Both the position numbers and the translations under genes were made by a program. Shown here piece after piece: positions 1-8,396 of a DNA stretch of 11,914 nucleotides (positions are counted from its first letter, which is position 1; the number at the start of each line of letters is the position of its first letter). Under the pieces are notes generated by a model. That model was not told where the DNA came from, did no database searches, and saw only the letters and a program-made list of their open reading frames with translations. Source of the stretch: Actinomycetes bacterium (lineage in GTDB: Bacteria > Actinomycetota > Acidimicrobiia > Acidimicrobiales > Palsa-688); NCBI GenBank assembly GCA_021808665.1, contig JAKBBA010000092.1, positions 1 through 11,914 of the forward strand, given 5' to 3'.

Positions 1-2
1 TC

Positions 3-3000
3 TCCTACAACCGGGCCGCCGGCGCGGACACACGGGAGCGGGATCTGCGCTCGTACGTGGAAGGCCACTACAAGTCCGAACGAAACGAGACGACCGGGAC
101 CTCGCGGGCGGTGGGCCTGCGCGGCGCCGGCACCTTTTCCGTGATACTCGGGGTGTTCGCCAACTCGGATTTCGCAACCACCGTCACCCTCGCCCAAGTC
201 TTCCGGCCCCGGGAGTCCGGGCAGCCCGGTCAACCCGACCGCTTCTTCGTGGTGGCCGACGCGGCCCTTTCGATACGGGAGCACTTCTTCGACTTCGGCG
301 CCGACCTGGCTCCCTTGAAGCGCCGCCTGAAAGGGGCCGGAGCGAAGGTCGCCGACACCTTCCCCGACTACGGACGGGAGTTCCGGCGCCGCCTCGGCAT
401 CGAATCCGAGCAGGCCATGGAGCTGTTCCACCAGACGGTCTCCATGAAGGCCGTGGACGACCTCACCGGCTTCGTCCGGAGCCACATGCTCGAACCGTTC
501 GACACCAAAGCCCACATCGAGAAGCTGGTGGACCATTTCGAGAACCTGACCCGAGCCCACGACGCCGTCGTGCGGGCTCGTGCGCAACTCGACATGCTCG
601 GGCCTCTCGTCGCCGACCTCGACGCCTACGACAAGGCCAACGAGACGATCGCGCTGCTGGCGGCCCGGCAGGCGACGCTGCCCTTCTTCTTCGCCGAGCA
701 GGCACGGGAGATCTTCGGTTCTCAGCTGAGCGCCCTTACCGCCGGGATCGAGCTGGTATGCGCGGACATCGAAACGCTCAGCGGGCAACTCGGCCGACTT
801 CGACAAGACGAGCACCGGCTGAGGAGCGAGATCGCCGGCCACGGCGGTGACCGGCTGGTCACCATCGCAGCGGAGATCGACCGGTTGCACGGTGAGCACC
901 CAGCCCGTCGCGACCGGCTCAAGGAGTTCAATCAGCTCCTGACCGGCGCCGGGCTCGAGCCAGTGGCCAGCTCGGCACAGTTCAGCGCTGCCAAGGATCG
1001 GGTCGCGGCGTGGGAAGCCCAGCTACGCCAGCAGCAGGCGGAAGCGCAGAACAAACTCACCGAAGCACACGTCGAGCTTCAGAAGGCAGAGGCGGAGGGG
1101 CAGGCGGTCAACGACGAGCTGCGCAGCCTCCAGACCCGTCGCAACAACCTGCCCGCCGCCAGCCTCCAATTGCGCTCAGCCCTGTGCGCCGACCTGCGGC
1201 TCGATCCCGACGACCTGCCTTTCGCCGGAGAGCTGATCCAGGTCCGTCCCGAGTCCGCCGATTGGGAGGGCGCGGCGGAGAGGGTACTTCACAACTTTGC
1301 GCTGTCCATGCTCGTCCCGAACGATTTTTACGAGCGGGTGTCCACGTGGATCAACGACCGGCACCTCGCCGCCCGCCTGGTCTACTACCGGGTTCCCCCG
1401 GCCGTCATGGCCTCTCCCCCGCCTCACCGCCAAAACGGTCTGCCTTTGCTGTTAGACCACCTGGAGATGAAGCCCGACACGCCGCTGCGAGCCTGGCTGG
1501 CGTCGGAGCTCGGTCGCAGGGCCAACCACGCCTGCGTCGAAACCATGGCGGAGTTCCGCTCCAGCGCCAAGGCGCTCACCCGGACCGGGCAGATCAAAGA
1601 CAGGGAGCGCCACGAGAAGGACGACCGCAGCCGGATCGACGACCGGCGGCACTACGTCCTGGGATGGACCAATGAAGCCAAGATCGACGCTCTCATATCG
1701 CACGCAAGGGATATGCAGCGCCGCATCTCATTCGCCGATTCGCAGAGGCAGGACAGGAAAAAAGAGACGGACGCCGCGGCCGAACGTCTGCGGTCCCTTG
1801 CCGGCCTGGCCGGCTACTCGACCTGGGAGGAACTGGACTGGGAGAAGCTGGTCAACGAGGCCGCCGCCCTCGAGAGCGAGAAGGAGCGGATCCTCACCGC
1901 ATCCGACCGCCTGTCAGCTCTCAACTTAGAGCTCGACCGGGTCGTCGACGCGATCACCGGCCACGACAAGCGGCGCAGCGCCCTCCTGACTCAGAGGGGA
2001 TCTCTCGAACATCAGCGCCAAGCCGCCGAAGAGGAGCTCCGCCGGGCCGAGACCACCCTGGCGGCCCACGCCGACCGGCCCGTAGACGCATCCGAACGCG
2101 ATGCGATCGAAAGTCTGCTCTCGGAGCACGGCGGGGGGGCGCCCGCAGACGCGGCCGGTCTGGCCCGGGCCGAGCAGGCTGTACGCGAGGCCATCACCCG
2201 CCAGCAGCAAAAAGTCCAGGATGGCCAGAACCGGTCGCGTGTGCGGATCGTCAAAGCCATGACCGAGTTCCGGCACCGCTACCCGGCTGAGACGGCCGAG
2301 ATGGACGACTCGGTCGAAGCCGGCGGCGACTACCGGGAGCTGCACCGTCGCGTGGCAGCCGACGACCTTCCCCGCTTCGAGCGGGAGTTCAAGGACTACC
2401 TCAACCAGAACACCATCCGCGACATCGCAGGCTTCTCAGCCAAACTCCACGCACATGAGCGCGACATCCAGGAACGAATCGAGACTATCAACGGGTCACT
2501 GGAGGGCATCGACTACAACGACGGGCGCTACATCCGGCTCATCGCCGAGAGCAGCCCGAACACCGACGTCAAGCAGTTCCGGGCCGACCTTCGAGCCTGC
2601 ACCGACAGCATCGTCAGTGCCGACCGCAGCGACCAGTACTCCGAGCAGAAATTCCTTCAAGTAAAAACGCTGATCGACCGGTTCAGGGGCCGCGAGGGCC
2701 TCGCCGACATCGACCGGGCCTGGACCCACCGGGTAACCGACGTTCGGCAGTGGTTCGTGTTCTCCGCGTCCGAACGGTGGCGCGACGACGACCGAGAGCA
2801 CGAGCACTACAGCGATTCGGCCGGAAAGTCGGGCGGGCAGAAGGAGAAACTGGCTTACACCATCCTTGCGGCGTCCCTCGCCTATCAGTTCAAACTGGAC
2901 TGGGGAGCCGGACGCTCTAAAGCCTTCCGCTTCGTGGTCATCGACGAAGCGTTCAGCCGTGGATCGGAGGCGTCGACGCGCTACGCTCTGAGCCTTTTCA

Positions 3001-3203
3001 CCCGGCTCGGGCTGCAACTGCTCATCGTGACGCCTTTGCAGAAGATCCGAGTGATCGAACCTTTCGTCTCGTCGGTCGGCTTCGTCGACAATCCCAACGG
3101 CAGTTACTCAAGGCTCCAGTCGCTGAGCATCACGGAGTTCCGCCGGCGGATCAACCGGTCCAACCAGACGGTGGCCTCTGTGGTGGCCGGTCCCGCCGCG
3201 TGA
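3..3203 (+). CDS. jetC: Wadjet SMC-like ATPase JetC (5' end outside the window)
   Basis: JetC is the SMC-like ATPase of the Wadjet anti-plasmid system. With JetA (kleisin) and JetB it forms a condensin-like loop extruder that recognises small circular DNA. The frame is open from the first bases (1066 visible residues), so the GTG at 57 is internal. The visible N-terminus (YNRAAGADTRERDLRSYV) is the stretch that normally follows the P-loop; Walker A should lie a few dozen residues upstream. A coiled-coil-like segment rich in E, R, Q and L (about 700-1170) leads to a hinge-like domain (about 1170-1560, with DLPFAGELI at 1212-1238), and a second coiled coil runs to about 2300. The head returns with the ABC signature KSGGQKEKL (2826-2852) and Walker B FVVIDEAF (2931-2954). 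The stop overlaps the jetD start, as in other Wadjet operons. No lesion is seen. The family call is firm; only the missing N-terminus is untested. Confidence 0.93.
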   Translation, partial: SYNRAAGADTRERDLRSYVEGHYKSERNETTGTSRAVGLRGAGTFSVILGVFANSDFATTVTLAQVFRPRESGQPGQPDRFFVVADAALSIREHFFDFGADLAPLKRRLKGAGAKVADTFPDYGREFRRRLGIESEQAMELFHQTVSMKAVDDLTGFVRSHMLEPFDTKAHIEKLVDHFENLTRAHDAVVRARAQLDMLGPLVADLDAYDKANETIALLAARQATLPFFFAEQAREIFGSQLSALTAGIELVCADIETLSGQLGRLRQDEHRLRSEIAGHGGDRLVTIAAEIDRLHGEHPARRDRLKEFNQLLTGAGLEPVASSAQFSAAKDRVAAWEAQLRQQQAEAQNKLTEAHVELQKAEAEGQAVNDELRSLQTRRNNLPAASLQLRSALCADLRLDPDDLPFAGELIQVRPESADWEGAAERVLHNFALSMLVPNDFYERVSTWINDRHLAARLVYYRVPPAVMASPPPHRQNGLPLLLDHLEMKPDTPLRAWLASELGRRANHACVETMAEFRSSAKALTRTGQIKDRERHEKDDRSRIDDRRHYVLGWTNEAKIDALISHARDMQRRISFADSQRQDRKKETDAAAERLRSLAGLAGYSTWEELDWEKLVNEAAALESEKERILTASDRLSALNLELDRVVDAITGHDKRRSALLTQRGSLEHQRQAAEEELRRAETTLAAHADRPVDASERDAIESLLSEHGGGAPADAAGLARAEQAVREAITRQQQKVQDGQNRSRVRIVKAMTEFRHRYPAETAEMDDSVEAGGDYRELHRRVAADDLPRFEREFKDYLNQNTIRDIAGFSAKLHAHERDIQERIETINGSLEGIDYNDGRYIRLIAESSPNTDVKQFRADLRACTDSIVSADRSDQYSEQKFLQVKTLIDRFRGREGLADIDRAWTHRVTDVRQWFVFSASERWRDDDREHEHYSDSAGKSGGQKEKLAYTILAASLAYQFKLDWGAGRSKAFRFVVIDEAFSRGSEASTRYALSLFTRLGLQLLIVTPLQKIRVIEPFVSSVGFVDNPNGSYSRLQSLSITEFRRRINRSNQTVASVVAGPAA

Positions 3204-4423
3204 CGCTCAGCCAGCGCAACGCGGCCCCGGCTTGGACCGGTGCCGATCAGCTGTTGGCCACCCTGCGACGGAGGTGGGACACAGGCGCCTACCTGAAGGC
3301 GTACGCGTCAGGCGAGCCGTGGAAGCTGGTTTCACTGCCCGTAAAAGGTCCCGGCGCAGCGGACCTGCTGGAACGCCTCGACGCCTCCCGGAGTTGGCTG
3401 GCCCGGTTCGAGCGGGAGACCCGCCATTTCTGCGTCGAGCACAGGGAGGTCCGCAGCCGCAACCTGGGCGCCAACCTCGTACCGGCCCGGGTGACTGTGC
3501 GCTCCTTCGAACAGTTGTGCCTGATCCTCGGGACAGCCTCCGACGTCCGCCTTCTAGACGACCTGATCGCCAGAACTCGCAGCGCGATGCCGGCCCTCGT
3601 CGACTGGGTCGTAAACCACCCCACCGTCGCCCTTCGCCACGCTGCTATATGGGGGCAGATCCTGGCGACTGTGGCATGGGTCGAGCGTCACGACACGACC
3701 CGCTACTACGTACGCCAGATCGACGTGGAAGGAGTCGACACCAAGTTCGTCGAGCACAACCACAAGCTGCTCGACCAGCTTTTGACAACAGTCTTGCCTG
3801 CTGAACGAGTCGATTACGCTGCGGTGCCGCCGACCTTCACTCGGAAGTTCCAGTTCTTGGACAAGCCGGCCTATACACGGTTTCGCACGCTCGACAGCGA
3901 GCCGGTGGACTACACGGAGATGACGGTCCGGACCGAGGAGCTGGCAGCACGAAACCCGGGCATTTCGACGGTGTTCGTAGTGGAGAACGAGGTTACCTAT
4001 CTGGCCTTCCCGTCGATCGCCGACGCTGTCGTCGTGTTCGGGTCGGGTTTCGCCCTGGGCGGTGTGACCACCCTGCCATGGCTGGGGGAGAAAGAGGTCG
4101 TCTACTGGGGCGACATCGACACCCACGGGTTCGACATACTCAACAGGTTGCGGAGCCATCTACCGTCGGTGCAGTCGCTCCTCATGGATCACCGAACCAT
4201 GTTGGCGCACCGAGCGCAGTGGGTGACCGAGCCTTCGCCCACCAACCGGTCCCTTCCCCACCTTACCGCTGACGAGCAGGCACTCTACCGGGATCTGGTG
4301 GAGGGCACATTCGGCCCTTCGATCCGCTTGGAGCAGGAACGGGTGCGATTCTCCCTGCTTGGTGACGCCCTCCTGAGATTGCGTGACCGGCCACAGCAGG
4401 ACAGTCGAGTCTCGACGGTTTAG
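3200..4423 (+). CDS. jetD: Wadjet nuclease subunit JetD (DUF3322/DUF2220, Toprim)
   Basis: JetD is the topoisomerase VI-like nuclease subunit of Wadjet and cleaves plasmid DNA after JetABC loop extrusion. The 407-residue product has the usual two-part layout: an N-terminal DUF3322 half (to about residue 190) and a C-terminal DUF2220/Toprim half. Toprim metal ligands are visible: E262 and E264 in VVENEVTYLAFP, then D305 and D307 in YWGDIDTHGFDIL, and E378/E380 in the late RLEQERV motif. All the acids expected for catalysis are present, so the enzyme looks active. The start is GTG at 3200, which shares GTGA with the jetC stop. This points to translational coupling and fixes the start, since no better RBS-start pair is evident. 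It ends in TAG at 4421-4423. The recognition is confident; the activity is inferred from intact motifs. Confidence 0.93.
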   Translation: MTLSQRNAAPAWTGADQLLATLRRRWDTGAYLKAYASGEPWKLVSLPVKGPGAADLLERLDASRSWLARFERETRHFCVEHREVRSRNLGANLVPARVTVRSFEQLCLILGTASDVRLLDDLIARTRSAMPALVDWVVNHPTVALRHAAIWGQILATVAWVERHDTTRYYVRQIDVEGVDTKFVEHNHKLLDQLLTTVLPAERVDYAAVPPTFTRKFQFLDKPAYTRFRTLDSEPVDYTEMTVRTEELAARNPGISTVFVVENEVTYLAFPSIADAVVVFGSGFALGGVTTLPWLGEKEVVYWGDIDTHGFDILNRLRSHLPSVQSLLMDHRTMLAHRAQWVTEPSPTNRSLPHLTADEQALYRDLVEGTFGPSIRLEQERVRFSLLGDALLRLRDRPQQDSRVSTV

Positions 4424-4706
4424 GTTCGGGGGTGATCGGCTCGGGCGTCCCCACGTAGCCTTGCACGAACGTCGCCGCTCCCACCAGCGATGCAAGGCAG
4501 CCGGTACTCGGTCGACAGCGATCACAAGTCGGCGCCGGGCAGTCCAACGTTGCTCTGCGCTCGCCGCTCCGGATCGGAGGACCGTCTGGCATTGGCAGAG
4601 TCGCTTGCGTGACCGCGCAACTTGTGAGCACCAAGCTACGGTCGCGCTGGTCCCGCTCCGTGGCGCGCCCCCAGACGGTGCGGGTCAGCGGAGGGATCCA
4701 CGATCA

Positions 4707-4755
4707 GGCTTTATCTAGTCGTATAACAGATCGGCTTATACGAGCTGATAAATCC
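4707..4755. repeat. 49-bp imperfect dyad with phased GATAAA repeats
   Basis: The inner arms TCGTATAA (4719-4726) and TTATACGA (4736-4743) are a perfect inverted repeat around a 9-base centre. Three bases further out on each side lie TTTATC (4710-4715) and GATAAA (4747-4752), again exact complements, and GG/CC pairs continue at the ends. Overall 16 of 20 bases per arm pair. A further GATAAA at 4757-4762 follows the first by exactly 10 bases, one helical turn. A partial third half-site, TCGTATAC, lies at 4845-4852. The layout suggests a dimeric DNA-binding protein or a site-specific recombinase. No integrase or regulator gene is next to it, so the role is unknown. Confidence 0.75.
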
Positions 4756-5096
4756 TGATAAACGGTGGTGTGCCTGCTTCCGCCCACGGCCAGGCCGCCC
4801 AACTGAGAGTGGTCGAGGTGGAGTCGAATCTCGCCCGGCGAGTCTCGTATACCGCAAAATGAATGTGTAGACCTCTCCAGTCAGATCATTGCTGAAGAAC
4901 CCAAGCTAAAAGCGGTTGGACGGCCTATGCCGGCGGTATGTGGCAGCCTTTGGATGCTGATAATGGGATACGCGTCCAGGCTCGGGAGGCGACGGACTCG
5001 GGAATTGAAAGACTTTGGGCGCGTTCGCGTCTACGCCCGGTGCCTAGCCCTTTGGAGACCTGTGGCGAAGCGCGATGGCTGTTAGGGGGCTTCGCG

Positions 5097-5102
5097 TATC
5101 CT
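5097..5102 (+). promoter_or_regulatory. Candidate -10 box TATCCT for the GrpB-family remnant
   Basis: TATCCT ends 8 bases before the GTG at 5111, so transcription would begin at or near the start codon, as for a leaderless mRNA. The same hexamer precedes the TacA remnant at 8638. No convincing -35 box is visible. The alternative in-frame ATG at 5075 lies upstream of this box and has no clear RBS. Confidence 0.4.
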
Positions 5103-5110
5103 TGGGTGAG

Positions 5111-5692
5111 GTGACTTCTTCGTCGTCCGGCGACGCTTTCGACGACTACCTCGACGTTGTGCTGATCGGAGGGCGCGAGGAGCGAGAGCTCATCCTGGTG
5201 GACTACACGCCCACGTGGGCATCTCGATTCGCCAGCTAGCGTGTCCGCATCGTCGATGCGTTAGGCGACGTCGCCCGGCGCGTCGAGCACGTCGGCTCCA
5301 CCGCCGTTCCCGGTCTCGCCGCCAAGCCGATCGTCGACATCCTGGTCGCAGTCGACGATCCCGACAACGACGGCGGCTACCTCGACGCCCTGGAGACGAC
5401 CGGCTACGAGTTGCGAGTCCGAGAAGCTGGGCATCGCATGTTCCGCACGCCCGAGCGCGACGTCCACGTGTGGAAAGCAGGATCCGACGACGAACGCCGA
5501 CACCTGCTGTTCCGGGACTGGCTGCGCCAGGCGCCCGACGACCGGACGCTCTATGAGAGCGTCAAGCGTCGGTTCCTCGGCGAGAGCTTCACGGACATGA
5601 ACTACTACGCCAGAGCAAAAGGGCCAGTCATCCAAGAGATCACGCGACGCGCCGAACCCTGGGCGGCCCAGACCGACGCTCATACGACCTGA
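5111..5692 (+). pseudogene. GrpB-family (UPF0157) protein, interrupted by an in-frame TAG
   Basis: Read through one stop, a single frame gives a nearly full-length GrpB/UPF0157-family protein of about 190 residues. It shows LILVDYTPTWASRF, then EHVGSTAVPGLAAKPIVDIL (the nucleotidyltransferase-like core motif of the family), GHRMFRTPERDVHV, RHLLFRDWLR and the closing AKGPVIQEIT. The only break is TAG at 5237-5239, codon 43, where relatives usually have Glu or Gln before RxRI; a single C-to-T or G-to-T change would explain it. After DVHV the sequence goes directly to W, whereas I recall many relatives with an extra HV, so a 6-base repeat loss is possible. No good restart codon lies soon after the stop. 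GrpB-family proteins are poorly understood and a cellular role cannot be given. The gene is most likely dead, though recently so. GTG 5111 is chosen because a -10-like box precedes it. Confidence 0.85.
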
Positions 5693-6306
5693 CACCCCAA
5701 CCCATACGTCCTGAAACCGGCGGTAGGGGCGCCGTTGGCACCTGAGCGAGGTTGATCTTCGGGTCTTCGGGGGCACCCCGACTGGCCGCAAATCTGATCG
5801 GGCGAATGGGCCCAACAGGAACTACCGAAGGCGACAATGATCCGGCAATCCCGAAGGCCTACGCAGTTCTGAGGAGCTCAGGCGACACGAGAGGTTCGAA
5901 ACAATCGAGGTCAGCTATGCCGAGGCGTGCCAAGAGAGGGGCGAGCTTCTCGGCGATGAACGCCAGGACCTCACCGCTAATAGTTTTAGTCCTTCTTCCG
6001 TTTGGCGAGCCGCCGGCACTCGATCGAAGATCGATAACGACGTGCTCCTCGCTGCGAGAGCGGCGAGGAACACGCCTGCCTGTTGGAGAACCAGGTCCAT
6101 AGTCCCAAGATGGATCCGCCTTCGCGTCATACCTGCCGAAACGGTCTCAGCCCATGTCGATCGACGTCCGTACCACCTTGCAAAGTGTCGCTCTGTCCTC
6201 CGTCCGGCGAGTCACCCCGAAGGCAGCAATTGAGAAAATGGGCTTGCAGTTTCGAAGTTCGTGTTCTGCGACATTCTCGGCGGGCCGGGTAGGGCCGTGT
6301 ACGGTG
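5693..6306. other. Spacer without a clear intact gene
   Basis: Apart from the minus-strand remnant at 5859-6146, nothing in this stretch resembles a known protein, RNA gene or complete mobile element. Short frames on both strands are low in complexity or rich in arginine and proline. I could not find terminal inverted repeats or target-site duplications that would mark an insertion sequence. Confidence 0.5.
5859..6146 (-). pseudogene. Possible C-terminal remnant of an unknown minus-strand gene
   Basis: The minus strand is open for 95 codons from just after a stop at 6147-6149 down to the TAG at 5859-5861, with no suitable start codon. The last 40 or so residues look protein-like: GEVLAFIAEKLAPLLARLG, then IADLDCFEPLVSPELL, an amphipathic, acidic, leucine-rich segment with mostly G/C third positions (by eye). 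The upstream half is arginine- and glycine-rich and may already be out of frame. I do not recognise a family. It could be the tail of a gene cut down by deletion, or a chance open frame; the plus strand is also open here. Confidence 0.3.
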
Positions 6307-6312
6307 TAGGAT
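6307..6312 (+). promoter_or_regulatory. -10 box TAGGAT of a leaderless promoter
   Basis: TAGGAT fits the TANNNT consensus and ends 6 bases before the GTG at 6319, the distance expected if transcription starts on the first base of the start codon. There is no Shine-Dalgarno before this GTG, which supports leaderless translation. A TTGACA-like -35 box is not apparent. Confidence 0.5.
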
Positions 6313-6318
6313 CGACCC

Positions 6319-6960
6319 GTGGCCGAAACCCCCGATTCGGCGCTGCAGCGCGTCGCCGCTGCCACCGGCGGCGTCGTCACTCCGGCCAACTTCCTCGACG
6401 TCATCGCCTTCGTGGGCGCGTGGTGGGCTGGTCCCAGGCTGGGAACCTGGAAGGGATACGCAGTCGGCGCCCCGTCGTACTTTGCCGACTTGGCCGACGG
6501 CATCATCGCCCGCCGAACCGGCACGGTCACCCGTGTCGGGGAAATCCTCGATCACGTCGGCGACAAACCGAAGATCTTTTGGGCTGCGTGGCATGTCTGG
6601 CGTCTACGCCTTGCCGACCGACCCCTGATCGCCACCGTCGCCGCCTACAACGCGGCCAACGCCTTGGTCACCGGCTACGACCTGCTCCGCAACAACGAGC
6701 CTGGGGTGTTCCCCGACCGGCGCGCGAAGTCGGCGATGATGACCAGCGCCCTTGGCATGGGAATCCAGGTGGCCGCCAACAACGCCGAGCGAACGAACCC
6801 CCGCTTAGCCCGTGTGCTGCACATATCGGGGGCGATCAGCAGCTACGGCGGAGTCGCCTTCTTCGGCATCCCCACCACCCTCCGGTATTGGCAGACCGCC
6901 CGGAACGGGACAAGCCGGCGGCGGACACCACCGGTCTCGCCTCCACACAACAACGCGTAA
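6319..6960 (+). CDS. CDP-alcohol phosphatidyltransferase family membrane enzyme
   Basis: Enzymes of this family transfer a phosphoalcohol from a CDP-linked donor to an alcohol acceptor, as in phosphatidylglycerol or phosphatidylinositol phosphate synthesis, in the cytoplasmic membrane. The 213-residue product contains the complete signature DGxxARx8Gx3Dx3D: D60, G61, A64, R65, G74, D78 and D82, including all the conserved aspartates that bind metal and act in catalysis. Hydrophobic segments lie around residues 20-37, 88-100, 104-118 and in the C-terminal third (GGVAFFGI). The tail after about residue 190 is polar and basic. The start is GTG 6319, preceded by a -10 box rather than an RBS. The natural acceptor (glycerol phosphate, inositol phosphate or other) cannot be told from the motif. 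The gene stands alone between decayed or non-coding stretches and looks intact. Confidence 0.88.
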   Translation: MAETPDSALQRVAAATGGVVTPANFLDVIAFVGAWWAGPRLGTWKGYAVGAPSYFADLADGIIARRTGTVTRVGEILDHVGDKPKIFWAAWHVWRLRLADRPLIATVAAYNAANALVTGYDLLRNNEPGVFPDRRAKSAMMTSALGMGIQVAANNAERTNPRLARVLHISGAISSYGGVAFFGIPTTLRYWQTARNGTSRRRTPPVSPPHNNA

Positions 6961-7224
6961 TCGAAGCACTCCCGGCGGGGCGGACGCGCACATACCGGCA
7001 CGCTGACCACTAGGCCAACCCTGCCCGTCCAAAGGCCGAAGCGCCCAGAACAGCCACCCGAACCCGGTGTTAGCCGACGGCTGGGCACTTATCGACCTGG
7101 GATTCGGGAGCAGAGATGGTGAGCGGTAGGGCCGAGTGTCATGCACGTGGGTGCTTTATCGGCGCGACCGATCTGGTAGGTGCCGTGGTGCGCTGCGCAG
7201 CCATTCGCTTCAACCGTCCGGGCT

Positions 7225-7632
7225 TCAGGCGTCTCTCCGGCGGAGATACCACATGGCCGTGCGGAGCGTACAGGCGGAGTAGACGGCGAGGCCAGCCGAC
7301 GGCCCGATCGGGAAGTAGAAATTGACGATTGTGTAGGCGCCGCTAGCCGGCTTGGAGTGGGGCAGGGTGGCTTGGATGGCTAAGGCCGTGGTCGGGGGTG
7401 ACTCGCAGGAGCCGGCTGTAGGTGCACGGTTCGGCCTTGGTTGCCTGGTGAGTCGACCGTCCAAGCAGGGTCCGTTACGCTCGGCTTGTCCGTGCGTAAC
7501 GGAGACGGAAGAGGGTCCGCCGCCGACGAGGGCTGCCGCGACCAACCCGACGAGGACTCCCAGCTCGGCCCAAGGGCTGATGTGCAGCGATCCGAGATTG
7601 ACAGTGACTTGTATCGACCTACCTGCGACCAT
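7225..7632 (-). CDS. Hypothetical protein with one N-terminal membrane segment
   Basis: I do not recognise a family. The 135-residue frame has mostly C or G in third positions on this strand, better coding character than the competing plus-strand frames. A hydrophobic stretch of about 20 residues (WAELGVLVGLVAAALVGG, roughly residues 21-38) could be a signal anchor or uncleaved signal peptide. It is followed by a polar, proline-rich middle part with two cysteines, and a C-terminal part with aromatic residues (TIVNFYFPIG, then TAMWYLRRRDA). A small anchored protein with an exported domain is the simplest reading. The ATG at 7632 has only a distant GGAG upstream, and the frame stays open further upstream without a usable start, so the start is unsure. 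It follows the YdeI-like gene on the same strand after 179 bases. Confidence 0.45.
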   Translation of the reverse strand: MVAGRSIQVTVNLGSLHISPWAELGVLVGLVAAALVGGGPSSVSVTHGQAERNGPCLDGRLTRQPRPNRAPTAGSCESPPTTALAIQATLPHSKPASGAYTIVNFYFPIGPSAGLAVYSACTLRTAMWYLRRRDA

Positions 7633-7811
7633 GGGACTGATCTGCTCCAGGTGCCGACGCCAGGTCGTGTGTTGATCGCCGCCGGTAACAGATGTTTGGG
7701 GATCTGCTCATCGAGCAATAGGGGGTACCCGTTCCTTGGCCGGGTCGCTGGATGTCAGCGGAACCATTGCGCTCCCGCTCAGGGTCAATGGCGGCCTTGT
7801 CGACGTGTGGT

Positions 7812-8396
7812 CTAGCGTTGGGGGTGAATCGTTTCTCCCCTTGCGAGCATGGCAACGAGCTGCTGTATTCGACGTTGGCGGGTTTCGACGCGTTTAGCCG
7901 TAGTGACCCGGTACAAGATCGCGTAGCGGTTAGACGCTGATAGTCGCTTGAACATCTCCTCAGCGCCTCGGTTGGCAGCCAACGCGCAAGCCAGATCCGG
8001 AGGAACCTGGATCGTCGCCTGTCCGTCGTAGGCACGATCCCAGCTGCCGTCCTTTTTCGCCCGGTCAATCGCGGCCAGGCCCGGTGGCCTCATTCGCCCG
8101 TCATCGATCAGACGCTTGGCCAGGTCCACATTCCGCTTCGACCACGCGCTGCCAGCTCGTCGCGCAGCGAACCTACGGCGAAAGGTTCGTTCGTCGCCCT
8201 TGGCAAGTTGCCCGTCAACCCACCCGTGGCAGATCGCCTCTTCGAGGGCCTCGTCATAGGTCAGGCTCGTCGGCTCGGTCGTGCCCTTCTTGGCCAACAC
8301 CAACCAGACGCTGGAGCGCTCCCCGCCGTGGTCTGTGAGCCACCTGGACCATCCCAGTGCGTCCGCGACCATGAGGACCTGGTCGCCGTCATCCAC
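7812..8396 (-). CDS. YdeI/OmpD-associated (OmdA) family protein
   Basis: The product (about 194 residues) is a typical actinobacterial YdeI/OmpD-associated family protein. Family motifs in order are WLVLAKKGTTEPTSLTYDEAL, then ICHGWVDGQ, FAARRAGSAWSKRN, GLAAIDRAKKDGSWD, then the C-terminal OmdA-type helix region with YRVTTAKRVETRQRRI and the ending GETIHPQR. Enterobacterial relatives are linked to antimicrobial-peptide tolerance and OmpD; the biochemical activity is unknown. I chose GTG at 8396 because GGAAG lies 10 bases upstream and the length then fits the family. ATG at 8372 is the alternative. An open extension to 8561 is arginine/proline-rich and unlike the family. The TAG stop falls where relatives end, which is evidence that TAG acts as a stop in this genome. 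The gene is divergent from the TacAT remnant. Confidence 0.87.
   Translation of the reverse strand: MDDGDQVLMVADALGWSRWLTDHGGERSSVWLVLAKKGTTEPTSLTYDEALEEAICHGWVDGQLAKGDERTFRRRFAARRAGSAWSKRNVDLAKRLIDDGRMRPPGLAAIDRAKKDGSWDRAYDGQATIQVPPDLACALAANRGAEEMFKRLSASNRYAILYRVTTAKRVETRQRRIQQLVAMLARGETIHPQR

Larger units (their letters stand above)
4424..5110. other. Gene-poor spacer downstream of jetD
   Basis: No reading frame here gives a recognisable protein, and the longer ones (for example + 4383-4718, or minus frames over the end of jetD) are arginine/proline-rich and look like shadows. An 8-bp inverted repeat, GCCTTGCA (4458-4465) and TGCAAGGC (4491-4498) with a 25-base loop and no T-tract, is a weak candidate for an operon-end hairpin. 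A 49-residue frame starting GTG at 4609 and ending at 4758 runs through the dyad at 4707-4755; it matches nothing I know. From about 4700 to 4980 the DNA is visibly richer in A+T than its surroundings, which may mark foreign or regulatory DNA. Confidence 0.6.

Noticed and set aside
6960..7030. tRNA-like A-box (minus strand, TGGCCTAGTGGTCAG) with a TTCGATT motif further on
   Set aside because: The spacing between the two motifs is about 7 bases too long, the T-stem does not pair, and no sequence complementary to the would-be acceptor arm follows.
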